Shown piece after piece: positions 33,443 through 42,557 of a stretch of 64,000 nucleotides of DNA. The translations under genes and the position numbers were made by a program. Source of the DNA: Leptonema illini DSM 21528 (lineage in GTDB: Bacteria > Spirochaetota > Leptospiria > Leptospirales > Leptonemataceae); NCBI RefSeq assembly GCF_000243335.1, contig NZ_JH597773.1:3404156-3468155 (forward strand), read 5' to 3'. Below the pieces are notes generated by a model that worked only from the letters and a program-made list of their open reading frames with translations, was not told where the DNA came from and searched no databases. How positions within the stretch are numbered: the stretch's first letter is position 1; the number at the start of each line of letters is the position of its first letter.

Positions 33443-33491
33443 AGGCTGTAATTAAGACTCAATTGCACAAGCAGTCAATTGATTTTCCTGA

Positions 33492-35084
33492 TCATTCGAC
33501 CGCCGCTTGATCGCCGCGAGAGCTCAATGAGAGCAGACGGTCGGCCTGTCCGCGGATGGTCTTGATGCGGTCTCGCAGCATGGTCGAATCTTCCATGATG
33601 CGCTGGATGTCTTTCTCGAAGGTTTCCATGGTGCGAGAGATCTCGGTCTGGCCTTTCAGCTGCTCCTCGATGCCTTCAAAAACCCGCGTCGAGTATTCGT
33701 TGATCTGCGCGATGCGGTTAATCAAGGCCGAGTTCAGTCCTTCGTAGCTGCTGTAAAGCTCCGAGACCGTTCCGATGACGGCGCCCATCTCTTTTACCTG
33801 TCCGAGCTGGCTGCCGGCCAGCTCTTCGGTGAGGCGCGAGGCGTCGCGGCTTTCTGAAAGCAGGCCGCCGGCGCCGCGCACAATGATCGAAATCTTTTTT
33901 GCGTTATCGGCGGTGAACTCGGCAAGTCGGCTGACCTCGTTGGCGACGACGGCAAAGCCGCGCCCCGCATCGCCGGCACGAGCGGCCTCGATCGAGGCGT
34001 TCAGAGCAAGCAGGTTCGTCTTGTCGGCGATCTCGCCCATGATCTTGTTGATTTCATCGACGTCCTTGAAGGCGCCTTCGATCTTTTCGAGAATGCGCCG
34101 CGTATTCGCTACGGATCCGGTAACGGATTCCATGCTCGTCTGTGTGCTCTGCGTATGATCGAGCATCTGCCAGTTCTTCGCAGAGAGGTCGCTCATCATG
34201 CCTTTCATCTTTTCGGAGTCGTCCGTCAGCCCTCTGATGTCGGATTTCTGCTTCTGCACCGATTCATGCGAGCTGCGCGAAGCGGCGCCCAGCTCTTCAA
34301 GAGCCGCATTCATCTGTTCCAGAGCGGCAGCCTGTTCGTTCATGCGATCGGTGATGCGCTGAATATAGCTCTGAAAATCCTCGATCGATTCGTTCAGATG
34401 CTTCGCGCTGTCTTCGATGGCCGTTCGCTGATGCTCGATGCGACGGATCAGGTTCCTTGCGTTATCATAAAGATGCTCGGTTTCGCCTTTCAGACGAAGC
34501 AGCAGACCGAGAAGGCGCGATACGATGAGCGAGGCGGCGAAGATGAAGATAACCTTGAATCCTTCTCGCGAAAGCGAATGATGATTCGGCAGCTTCAGCT
34601 TCGACGCATCATTGGTGAATACGACGCCCGAATAATAATGCGAGATAAGAAGCGTCGCCGCCACGATCAGAGCAAGCAAAGCCCCCGTAAGTATAGTAAA
34701 ACGCGGAGATCCGATAAAGGCGGAGTAGACGATAACAAAGACGACGATGATGTAGAGGATAGAGTTCGTCAGCTGCGATCCGGCCTGCTCTTTCAAGAAA
34801 GAGCCAAGAAGAATCACACCGCCGATGGCAAGGGCGTCGACGATGATGCCGAGGCGATTGTACCAACCGATGAGCAGACCTTTACGCAAAACGAAATACG
34901 TGATGAGGGCATAGACGGCCATAAAGGCGACGGCGACGATATAGCCGAGCGTCATCGCAGTGTGGGCCGATTTCAGAGTTCCGATGATGGTCAGAGAATA
35001 GAGGAGGATGAGGCCAAATCGAATCCAGTTTACGGTCACGATTCCAAGCTTCCAGATCTTCTGGAAGTACAGCTGCTGCGACAT
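33492..35084 (-). CDS. Methyl-accepting chemotaxis protein with polytopic N-terminus
   Basis: 530 residues. Residues 15-195 form about six membrane segments instead of the usual two with a periplasmic sensor. Then comes a short linker and a cytoplasmic signalling coiled coil with the conserved hairpin tip 'MGEIADKTNLLALNASIEAARAGDAGRGFAVVANEVSRLAE'. No HAMP domain was recognised. The tip contacts CheA/CheW; the signal is probably sensed within or at the membrane. A class of spirochaete receptors with this layout is plausible. The ligand is unknown. Confidence 0.92.
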   Translation of the reverse strand: MSQQLYFQKIWKLGIVTVNWIRFGLILLYSLTIIGTLKSAHTAMTLGYIVAVAFMAVYALITYFVLRKGLLIGWYNRLGIIVDALAIGGVILLGSFLKEQAGSQLTNSILYIIVVFVIVYSAFIGSPRFTILTGALLALIVAATLLISHYYSGVVFTNDASKLKLPNHHSLSREGFKVIFIFAASLIVSRLLGLLLRLKGETEHLYDNARNLIRRIEHQRTAIEDSAKHLNESIEDFQSYIQRITDRMNEQAAALEQMNAALEELGAASRSSHESVQKQKSDIRGLTDDSEKMKGMMSDLSAKNWQMLDHTQSTQTSMESVTGSVANTRRILEKIEGAFKDVDEINKIMGEIADKTNLLALNASIEAARAGDAGRGFAVVANEVSRLAEFTADNAKKISIIVRGAGGLLSESRDASRLTEELAGSQLGQVKEMGAVIGTVSELYSSYEGLNSALINRIAQINEYSTRVFEGIEEQLKGQTEISRTMETFEKDIQRIMEDSTMLRDRIKTIRGQADRLLSLSSRGDQAAVE

Positions 35085-35195
35085 ATATTAGAGGACGGCA
35101 AAAGCCGCTTCCGCCGTAAATAAGAAAACGCCGTTCAGAGAAATTCTCAGGATTGGTTGCCCTGTAAAGGCAAGCAGGTGCTCTTTGGGCCGGTC

Positions 35196-36122
35196 TTAAA
35201 GCCCGCCAGGCAGGCCTTTGCGGATGCGCGCCCTCGCATTGTGGCTGTGCAGAGATTCCTGATGCTCGACCTCGGCCGACCAGTCGAGGATGCGCTCATC
35301 GTTGTTCAGCGTCTGGTAGAGCTTGCGAGCGACATGTTCGACAAAGATCGGATGCGATCCGTTCAAAATAGCGAACGCCTGTTCATCAACGCGCTTCACA
35401 AGCACCTGCGTCTCTGTGGGGATGGCGCCACGCAGGATCTGAACCAGCTCTTCGAGATAGAAGTTTTCTTCGGGATCGACCTCGACGGTCACCCGCGCCA
35501 CGGAACGCTGTGCATGCGCCGCCGCGATGCCGTTGCCCTCGGTCGTCAGTCCGCGACGGTACTCGTCTTCGTACTGATGCGCGAGAGAAAGCGAACACGG
35601 ACACGTAGAAGAGTACTCGTATTGAAGGCCGAAATAGAGTTTCACTTCGTTGCCGATCTTGCGCCCTTCGATGAAGCTGCGATAATACTGCCATCCGCTG
35701 TTGTCGCTTTTCAGGGATTGCTGCCGAACCGGATACGAAAAATCAAGCCTGACGTGCGCCTCTTCAAACGGATCTTCGTCGGGCTCATCGCGCATCTCTG
35801 TTTGAAAGCGACCGAGCAATCGGTGAATCATCTGCGAGCGCACCGTGTCTTTGTTGCCTTCATCCTGTAAAATGAGACAGAGGCGGCTCATGTTGATGCC
35901 CGTTTTGCCTGCACGCAACCGCACCGACATCGTCGCCTCGGTGTCATGATTCATGACCGAGCCGTCGGCATGGCGATAGTTCAGAGGAACACGAAAGCGA
36001 TTGATGCCCACCTCTTCGATGGCGATTCCCGTTTCGTCGGGCAGCTTCTGAAAATCATTCAGGCCGGATTCGTCCTGAATGGGAAAGCTCTCTCGCAAAC
36101 TTGCCAGTTCTTTAGGTGTCAT
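35196..36122 (-). CDS. folE2: GTP cyclohydrolase FolE2 (type IB)
   Basis: 308 residues from ATG 36122 (AGAGG six bases upstream; ATG 36128 also possible). Opens GTP to dihydroneopterin triphosphate, the entry step of folate synthesis. The family-specific Cys motif is 'YSSTCPCSLSLAHQ' (Cys176 and 178 counted from 36128); 'HVRLDFSYPVRQQSLKS', 'YFGLQYEYSST', 'GNGIAAAHAQRS' and 'ARIRKGLPGGL' are also characteristic. FolE2 works with varied metals, unlike zinc-dependent FolE, and is often kept for low-zinc conditions. It follows mnmC divergence by 70 bases on the same strand, so may be in one transcript. Confidence 0.93.
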   Translation of the reverse strand: MTPKELASLRESFPIQDESGLNDFQKLPDETGIAIEEVGINRFRVPLNYRHADGSVMNHDTEATMSVRLRAGKTGINMSRLCLILQDEGNKDTVRSQMIHRLLGRFQTEMRDEPDEDPFEEAHVRLDFSYPVRQQSLKSDNSGWQYYRSFIEGRKIGNEVKLYFGLQYEYSSTCPCSLSLAHQYEDEYRRGLTTEGNGIAAAHAQRSVARVTVEVDPEENFYLEELVQILRGAIPTETQVLVKRVDEQAFAILNGSHPIFVEHVARKLYQTLNNDERILDWSAEVEHQESLHSHNARARIRKGLPGGL

Positions 36123-36193
36123 CTTCATCCTCTTGCGCCGGGCGCCAACCTGTTCAGGATAACGTACACCCGGCTGCTGACCACAAAAAAAGG

Positions 36194-38101
36194 CTACTTC
36201 TGGCTTCTTGCATCTCTTCGCACAAAGCGATGCGGCAGAAGCTCCTCGACAAGATCGCCTTCGACCGGATACATCTCTTGATTGATATGAGCGGCAAGAA
36301 TCTCAGCGGCAAGCATCGAGCTCATCACTCCCCGCGATCCGAATCCACCCTGGACAAATATACGGTCGTGAACGGGCACAGTCGCCGCCATGTCGGATTT
36401 TAACAGCGACAGGGCCTTTTCGTAATCGGGCAGCGGACCGATTACGGGAACATAATCCTTCGCCTGAGAACGAAATCCGACGCGACCATGTACGGGCTTA
36501 AAGCCGTCTTCTTTCATAGGAACGCCGATCTCGGGAAACTGCTCGGCGATCTGAGCGAGAAGGCGTTCGTCAGAGGCAGGATCTCGTTCAGGGTTCTCGC
36601 TATAAGGCTCAAACGTGGCTCCAAAAACCCATCCCTTCGGATCGGGGATCACATAGTTCTCGAATACGGCCGGCCTGCGCGGCAATCGCTTCACGGTCGG
36701 GCTCAGATAACGCTCTGCCTTCTCTGCCTCACAGACAAAGAGCTGACCGCGCACCGCCTTGATAGGTAGAAAGGCCGTCTCTTTAAAGCCGGCAAGGCCC
36801 GTTCCCGATGCCACGATGACGGCATCGGCCCCGTCGTCATTCTCGGGAATCCGATCACATCGCTCGTTCAGGGTTAACCGGAACCGATCGCCGTGACTCA
36901 AAAGCAAATCGGTTATGCTCTTGCATAATGCGGCCGGTTCCGTCCAGCCTGCCTTGCGCATGAGATAGCTCTTGCGATCGACACGCCTCATAAACGAAGC
37001 AGGCAGGCCATGTGCCTGGCTGGCCTTTTCGATGCGCTCTTCAAGTTCCGTATCAATGTCTGTATTGCCGTCAGCTCCGGCGCCGATGCGTCGCACGATT
37101 CCTGTTCTGTGCAGCAGATCGCCTGCGCCGAATACAGGAAAGGACGAGGCGAGCGTCTCGCAGGCACGCAGCGTAAACCGGCTGATCGTCGTCGGCTGCG
37201 CCGTTAGATAAGGCATAAAAAGCCCGGCGGGGTTACCCGAACTCGCGCTTCCCGTTGCAGCGAGCTTCTCGCGCAGCTCGACGCTCCATCCGCGACGCAA
37301 AAGAGCAAGCGACGTCGTTAATCCGGCAAGGCCGCCGCCGATGACGATGGCATGCGGCACTTTTTCCGGTTCAGGCATGCTCTGCGTAGCGGAGTGCGGC
37401 GAATCGTTAGCTGCTTCGCTGCTCGCACTACGATCAGTGAAACGACCGACGACCATCTCGCGCTTGCTGCCGAAACCGGGCACCTTCTCTACGTGAAAGC
37501 CATGTTGCTCCATGCTGCGTCGCACGGCGCCCGCCGAGCTGAACGTTGAAATGGTCGTGCCCGGCCTGGAAAGACGTCCCACATGAAAAAAGACTTCGTC
37601 GGTCCACATGGCCGGATTCTTTGCCGGCGAAAAGCCGTCGGCAAACCATGCGTCGACCGTTCCTCCGGCCAGCGACCCGAGCATCTCTTCAGCCTCGCCG
37701 GTTAACAGTGTCAGGCGAACACGTTCATGAAAAAAGATCGTATGAAAGCCAGGCAGAGTCCAGGAAGAGGCACGCAGAACCTTTAACAGCTGCTTTCGCA
37801 GATCGGCAAGCTGTAGAAGAGCAAGAGCATCGTCGATATTGGCGATCGCAAGAGGATGCTTCTCGACGCTGAAGTACTGTAGCTGCGCATGAGCCGGAGC
37901 ATTCTCGAGAAAGGCACGCACGGTGAGCAGGAAGTTCAGACCGGCGCCAAAGCCAAGCTCACCGACAACAAAAGGCCTCCGGCCGATTGCGCGAAAACGA
38001 TCGGGCAGATGATTGCCTTTGATATAGACGTACTCTGACTCGGCCACTCCATCCTCGGGCGAGAAATAGATGTCGTCATAGAGCGTGGAGCGAAGGGCCA
38101 T
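36194..38101 (-). CDS. mnmC: Bifunctional tRNA wobble-uridine enzyme MnmC
   Basis: 635 residues. N-terminal MnmD methyltransferase (about 1-225): 'GFGAGLNFLLTVRAFLE', 'LLTGEAEEMLGSL', 'DAWFADGFSPAKNPAMWTDEVF'. C-terminal FAD oxidoreductase (about 250-625): 'AIVIGGGLAGLTTSLALLRRGW' dinucleotide fold, 'SGNPAGLFMPYLTAQPTTISRFTL', 'GRVGFRSQAKDYVPVIGPL', 'QGGFGSRGVMSSMLAAEILAA'. The FAD half removes the carboxymethyl group from cmnm5U34 and the N-terminal half methylates it to mnm5U34 in tRNA. Both halves appear intact. Divergent from the M50 gene. Confidence 0.95.
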   Translation of the reverse strand: MALRSTLYDDIYFSPEDGVAESEYVYIKGNHLPDRFRAIGRRPFVVGELGFGAGLNFLLTVRAFLENAPAHAQLQYFSVEKHPLAIANIDDALALLQLADLRKQLLKVLRASSWTLPGFHTIFFHERVRLTLLTGEAEEMLGSLAGGTVDAWFADGFSPAKNPAMWTDEVFFHVGRLSRPGTTISTFSSAGAVRRSMEQHGFHVEKVPGFGSKREMVVGRFTDRSASSEAANDSPHSATQSMPEPEKVPHAIVIGGGLAGLTTSLALLRRGWSVELREKLAATGSASSGNPAGLFMPYLTAQPTTISRFTLRACETLASSFPVFGAGDLLHRTGIVRRIGAGADGNTDIDTELEERIEKASQAHGLPASFMRRVDRKSYLMRKAGWTEPAALCKSITDLLLSHGDRFRLTLNERCDRIPENDDGADAVIVASGTGLAGFKETAFLPIKAVRGQLFVCEAEKAERYLSPTVKRLPRRPAVFENYVIPDPKGWVFGATFEPYSENPERDPASDERLLAQIAEQFPEIGVPMKEDGFKPVHGRVGFRSQAKDYVPVIGPLPDYEKALSLLKSDMAATVPVHDRIFVQGGFGSRGVMSSMLAAEILAAHINQEMYPVEGDLVEELLPHRFVRRDARSQK

Positions 38102-38145
38102 ATTTTCAGTTCTCGAAATCGGCCCGTGCTGCCGATACTTTTTCT

Positions 38146-39093
38146 GTGGCGCGCTATTATCTGATCGCCGTCAGCTTTGTCGCCATTGCGCTCGGCTGGG
38201 ACTCTTTGCTGATCAAGCCGGCTCGCCTGCTTGTCGTTCTCGTTCATGAGATGTGGCACGGGCTTTCGGCCATGGCGGGCGGTGTGCGTCTTGATACGAT
38301 CCGCATTCATGCCGACGAATCGGGTGAAACGCTCGTTACCGGCCATCTACAGTTTCTCGCCTTTCTCTTGAGTGTTTCGGCGGGCTATATCGGCACCGCC
38401 TGGACAGGAGCGATGCTTCTGCGATCCGGCCTGCAACGATCGTGGGAACGAACGACGCTCGGTATCTTCACGCTTCTTCTTTTCTACATGAGCTATCTGT
38501 TTACCGATCCCGGATCAACGGCCTATCTTACAGGCCTTCTTACATCTCTGCTTGCGCTTGTGCTGCTTTTTCTCGGTCGCGACGCTTCGGGCAAAGGACT
38601 TGTCGTTCTGGGCAGCCTTTTCGTGTTTTACAGCCTTTTCGATCTGTACGATTTTCAGCGACCGCAGGCCACCGATGCGGCCATCCTTGCGCGCTATCTT
38701 GAGAGCCGCGGATTGCAGAGCGCCGATGCCTGGATCGGACCGATCTCGGTCGCCTGGACGATCTGCATCGTGCTCGTCGTGGCGCTCACTCTGCGCTCGG
38801 CCGCGCTGCACGGCGCCTCTGAGTCGCAGTCCGCGCCTCAAGAGCCCGCATTGTCGCCCGATGCCGGAGCCGGCTCCACCGACATCCCTATGGAGACACC
38901 CGGCGCCCCTCAACCGGATGCTGCCCCGCCTTCTCCGCCCGGTGCATTGCCCCCTGACTTCGCAGCACAGGGAGTTGCTACCGCGCCTGGCCCCGTTCCT
39001 TCCAACACTTCTGTGGCAGACTCCGCACCTCCGGGCTGGAACGCCGATGAGCTGGATGAGATCCGTCAGATGGTCGCTCAGATGAAGAAGTAA
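38146..39093 (+). CDS. M50-like membrane metalloprotease
   Basis: 315 residues from GTG 38146. A zinc motif HEMWH (34-38) lies in the second hydrophobic segment, as in the M50B group ('[17 protein letters not shown]'), and about six further membrane segments follow to residue 215. The C-terminal ~95 residues are Pro/Ala-rich and end in a helix '[16 protein letters not shown]'. The second metal-binding motif (NPDG or similar) could not be located. Such proteins cut within or beside the membrane; substrate unknown. Confidence 0.82.
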   Translation: MARYYLIAVSFVAIALGWDSLLIKPARLLVVLVHEMWHGLSAMAGGVRLDTIRIHADESGETLVTGHLQFLAFLLSVSAGYIGTAWTGAMLLRSGLQRSWERTTLGIFTLLLFYMSYLFTDPGSTAYLTGLLTSLLALVLLFLGRDASGKGLVVLGSLFVFYSLFDLYDFQRPQATDAAILARYLESRGLQSADAWIGPISVAWTICIVLVVALTLRSAALHGASESQSAPQEPALSPDAGAGSTDIPMETPGAPQPDAAPPSPPGALPPDFAAQGVATAPGPVPSNTSVADSAPPGWNADELDEIRQMVAQMKK

Positions 39094-39179
39094 CCGACGA
39101 GTCGGATTTCGGAATGGCCCGCCCAATCGACCGAGGCCATTCTGCTTGCCCTCACGGGCGTTACGAAAAAACTCCCCCC

Positions 39180-40112
39180 ATGCAAAAACGGATACTGATC
39201 ACCGGCGGGGCCGGATTCATCGGCTCGCACCTCTGCGAAACTCTGCTTTCCCGCGGTCATCATGTCATCTGTCTGGATAACTTTTTCACCGGACATCGCC
39301 AGAATGTAGCGCATCTTCTCTCGAATGATCGCTTCGAGATCATCCGCCATGATATTACTTCGCCTCTGAGTATTGAGGCCGATATGATCTACAACATGGC
39401 CTGTCCGGCCAGCCCCGTGCATTATCAGTTTGATCCGATCAAGACGATGAAGACGTCGGTGCTCGGCGCCATGCATCTTCTTGAAGAGGCCCGGCGTACG
39501 AAGGCGCGCATTCTGCAGGCCTCCACATCTGAGGTCTATGGCGATCCTGAGATTCATCCGCAGACGGAATCCTACCGCGGCAACGTGAATCCCATCGGCA
39601 TCAGGGCCTGCTACGACGAAGGCAAAAGAGCGGCCGAAACGCTGTTCTTCGACTATGAGCGGCAGTACGGCACCGAGATTCGAGTCGTGCGTATCTTCAA
39701 TACGTATGGGCCGCGTATGGATCCGAACGACGGGCGTGTCGTCTCGAATTTTATCGTTCAGGCGTTAAAAGGCGAAGAGCTGACAATCTACGGTGATGGA
39801 TCGCAGACGCGCTCCTTCTGCTACGTGGACGATCTTGTACGAGGCATCATCGGCCTGATGGAAGTCGACGGCTTCACCGGACCGATGAACCTGGGTAACG
39901 ACGGCGAGTTCACGGTCAAGGAGCTGGCCGAGATGGTGCTCGAACTGACCGGATCGAAATCGAAGATCACGTATCTGCCGCTTCCGCAAGACGATCCGAT
40001 CAAGCGCAGGCCCGATCTCGGCCTGGCACGGGAAAAGATCGGCTATGCGCCTACCGTACCCTTACGTGAAGGTCTCGTTCGTACGATCGAATATTTTCGA
40101 AAAATTATATAA
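39180..40112 (+). CDS. UDP-glucuronate decarboxylase (UDP-xylose synthase)
   Basis: 310 residues from ATG 39180; a start further upstream would add a non-conserved tail. Extended SDR: NAD-binding '[10 protein letters not shown]' (8-17), '[12 protein letters not shown]', '[23 protein letters not shown]', '[26 protein letters not shown]', catalytic Tyr145-x3-Lys149 in 'CYDEGKR', '[17 protein letters not shown]', '[16 protein letters not shown]'. These match UXS enzymes, which oxidise and decarboxylate UDP-glucuronate to UDP-xylose for surface polysaccharide. Cytoplasmic. Confidence 0.92.
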   Translation: MQKRILITGGAGFIGSHLCETLLSRGHHVICLDNFFTGHRQNVAHLLSNDRFEIIRHDITSPLSIEADMIYNMACPASPVHYQFDPIKTMKTSVLGAMHLLEEARRTKARILQASTSEVYGDPEIHPQTESYRGNVNPIGIRACYDEGKRAAETLFFDYERQYGTEIRVVRIFNTYGPRMDPNDGRVVSNFIVQALKGEELTIYGDGSQTRSFCYVDDLVRGIIGLMEVDGFTGPMNLGNDGEFTVKELAEMVLELTGSKSKITYLPLPQDDPIKRRPDLGLAREKIGYAPTVPLREGLVRTIEYFRKII

Positions 40113-40123
40113 TTATTATATAA
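40105..40123. promoter_or_regulatory. AT palindrome, candidate operator of the TetR gene
   Basis: TTATATAATTATTATATAA, nearly its own reverse complement, between the epimerase stop region and the TetR start 45 bases away. It also supplies TATAAT-like -10 sequences. Confidence 0.4.
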
Positions 40124-40167
40124 AATTTCACTTCAAAATCAGCGGGGGGTCGCTGATCTGGCTCTGC

Positions 40168-40728
40168 ATGCCCAAAATCGTCGATCACGAGAAATACAAA
40201 AAAGAGATTCTCGAAAAGTGCGTCGATATCTTCTTTGCCAAGGGTTATTCTGCCCTCACGCTGAAGGAGATAGCGGCCGGGCTTAACGTGTCCGTCGGGT
40301 CTCTCTATTATTACTTCCCCTCAAAAAACGCGCTGTTCGAAGCCATGTTTCAAATGGTAAACGACCGGTCGCTTGGCGAGCTCGAGCAGAGATTGAACGA
40401 GGTCACAGGACGACGTGAAAAGATGCAGGTCGTCGTCGACAGCGCCATCAGCGATCCATCGCTCGTGCAGAAGCAGATCGTGCTCAGCGTCGATCTCATG
40501 CGCAATACGGTGCCCATCAGGGCCGAACGTATGATCTTTGAATGGGCCCGCTCTTACCTGCGCCTGATCAGCGAACATCTTGAGATCAATATGGAAGACG
40601 CCCAGCTGCTCATGACCTATCTGGCCGGGCTCATCTATTCGTCGTATCTGTCATCCAATCGACGCATTATGAAAACCGGTATCGAGCGATTTCTCGAACT
40701 GCTCGATCACTCACCGGCCTTTCGTTAG
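40168..40728 (+). CDS. TetR family transcriptional regulator
   Basis: 186 residues from ATG 40168, where homology begins (MPKIVDHEKYKKEILEKCVDIF). The helix-turn-helix is clear: 'KGYSALTLKEIAAGLNVSVGSLYYYFPSKNALFEAMF' (about 25-60). The C-terminal ligand-binding part is all helical with no recognisable subtype. TetR proteins repress by binding palindromes, and one sits just upstream. Overlaps the converging DUF2079 gene by 4 bases. Confidence 0.92.
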   Translation: MPKIVDHEKYKKEILEKCVDIFFAKGYSALTLKEIAAGLNVSVGSLYYYFPSKNALFEAMFQMVNDRSLGELEQRLNEVTGRREKMQVVVDSAISDPSLVQKQIVLSVDLMRNTVPIRAERMIFEWARSYLRLISEHLEINMEDAQLLMTYLAGLIYSSYLSSNRRIMKTGIERFLELLDHSPAFR

Positions 40729-42554
40729 TCGGGATCCCATCTCCAGAGCAGAATAACCCCGGGCGTTTCGGTAAGGATCGTTCCCTCTCTATCCATCTCT
40801 GCCTTCAGCTCTCCCGTCAGCGTTCCGTAGAACAGACGGTAGAGCTCTTTGCATTCCCCCGATTCTCGATCATAGAGATGCAGGCGCACACCGCCGGGCA
40901 TACTTTTTTCAAACGGCGAGCCTTCATAAAATGTAAAGGGGATGGGTCGGGCCCGCAGCGGCACAAGGGCCGAGACGTGAAAGCTGCTCTGAACGCATGC
41001 ATCAGCCGGTATGAGCTTCACGGTCTCGTCGATTGCGTCAAAGGCCTGATGTTTCGCGAACAGCGAATACGGATGATTCCGATCTCGCAGCAGAGCATAA
41101 TCGGCGACGAGAGCCCCGATAAATACGAGCAGCAGCGCCGGGCGCACGGTGAAGCGCCGCTCTTCTGCAAGCCGGGCGATATTCGCAAGGCCGCGAATGC
41201 TCCCGGCAAAAATAAAAGGCAGGATCGTATAAGAGTAATGGCTTTCCAGTAAGGCATGCCACGGCATACCCGAAATCATGTGCAGAGACAGGACGAGGAG
41301 GACAAGCACGGTGCTGCGTAACGAGAAGAAGAGCCATATTCCCGATGAGAGAAGAATCCAGATGTAAGTATAGGGCGTTTTACGGAACTGCGGATAACGT
41401 TCGGCATATTGTTGCACATTCCAGTAGCTTTCCCAGCCCGGGGCCCCATCGCCTGCAATCCACAGGCGACCGATCATGGCGACGATCGTCCACACGAAGG
41501 CAAGCAGGCCAAGACGGAAGTAAACGGAATGCTTCATGCGTTCGAGAAACACGCGAAGTATGCTCTGCTTCTCTTTCTTCCATTCGTCTACGATCTCGAA
41601 AAAAAAGAAAACGCCAGCAAACAATCCCAGATAAACGCCCATATCCTCTTTGATGCCGGCAAAGAGCATGGCAATCAGAGGCCAGGATTGACGCAGCCAG
41701 ACGGCGCGTCGGGGAATGTCTTCACGCCCGTGCAGACGCAGCGATAGCAGAAGAAGAGCCATCAGCGGAATAGCAAGAACCTCAAAATGAAACGAAAGTA
41801 TCTGCCTGTACAACAGAAAGCTGTGCAGAATCGGAATCATCGCAACGGGCAGCAACCAGCGAAGCGTCGGCAACGAACGATAGGCGTAGTAAAGCCATAA
41901 AAAGAAGCCCGCAAGAAGCGTGACGAAGAGCATGATATTGTAGAAGTTATGATTCACATCGGTCGAAAGTACCATGGCCATCTTATAAAACGGCACATAG
42001 AGAAGTAACGACGGCGAGAAGTGATGGGCAAGAAAGCTGCGCGAAGATCCGGCTGCGACGTAGGGCGAGGGAAGTATATCGGTGATCGTCGTTTTCGCTA
42101 TGGCCGTCGAAACGTTCGTCACATCCTGATCGGCGCTTAACAGGGCTCGATCGACCGAAACGGTGAACAGAAACAGGTAAAGGCCGAAAATGCCAATAGA
42201 CGCCACAGACATCCATAAAGCGACTCGGTCGGGACTTGCAGTGAACCTTCGAAACGCATTCGCTTTTTCGCTGTCTGCCGCTCTCTCGATTTCCCTTTCT
42301 GTTTCTCTTCCATTTACTTTCCACTGCCACAGCACGAAGGCGAGAGCCATAACAAGCAGCACGATGGAACCGATCACCCCGCCCTGACAGAGAGGACGAT
42401 CCGCTCCGATCAGAAAGTTCGCATCCATCACGGTCTTTTTGCAGAGCAGGGCTCCGATCGAAGGAAGGGCGAGGGCCAGTGCGGCCAGCGCTGCCACGAA
42501 GGACTGCCTACCCGTAACGGGAAACAGAGAATTCTCCTGTCTTCGTTCTTTCAT
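40725..42554 (-). CDS. DUF2079 multi-pass membrane protein
   Basis: 609 residues, about 12 membrane segments. The DUF2079 signature is 'SSRSFLAHHFSPSLLLYVPFYKM' after the first large loop, followed by 'GIKEDMGVYLGLFAGVFFF' and 'SGMPWHALLESHYSYTILPFIFAGSIRGL'. Relatives belong to the GT-C-like membrane glycosyltransferase superfamily, but no sugar or acceptor is known. A cytoplasm- or periplasm-facing C-terminal domain follows residue 500. It lies 3 bases after the lipoprotein gene at 42558-44108, so the two form an operon. Confidence 0.88.
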   Translation of the reverse strand: MKERRQENSLFPVTGRQSFVAALAALALALPSIGALLCKKTVMDANFLIGADRPLCQGGVIGSIVLLVMALAFVLWQWKVNGRETEREIERAADSEKANAFRRFTASPDRVALWMSVASIGIFGLYLFLFTVSVDRALLSADQDVTNVSTAIAKTTITDILPSPYVAAGSSRSFLAHHFSPSLLLYVPFYKMAMVLSTDVNHNFYNIMLFVTLLAGFFLWLYYAYRSLPTLRWLLPVAMIPILHSFLLYRQILSFHFEVLAIPLMALLLLSLRLHGREDIPRRAVWLRQSWPLIAMLFAGIKEDMGVYLGLFAGVFFFFEIVDEWKKEKQSILRVFLERMKHSVYFRLGLLAFVWTIVAMIGRLWIAGDGAPGWESYWNVQQYAERYPQFRKTPYTYIWILLSSGIWLFFSLRSTVLVLLVLSLHMISGMPWHALLESHYSYTILPFIFAGSIRGLANIARLAEERRFTVRPALLLVFIGALVADYALLRDRNHPYSLFAKHQAFDAIDETVKLIPADACVQSSFHVSALVPLRARPIPFTFYEGSPFEKSMPGGVRLHLYDRESGECKELYRLFYGTLTGELKAEMDREGTILTETPGVILLWRWDPD

Positions 42555-42557
42555 ATC

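Noticed and set aside
34155-35123. 322-residue plus-strand frame overlapping the chemoreceptor
   Set aside because: Antisense of the chemoreceptor; composition is Arg/Asp/His-rich without structure.
35157-35870. 237-residue plus-strand frame opposite folE2
   Set aside because: Antisense of FolE2.
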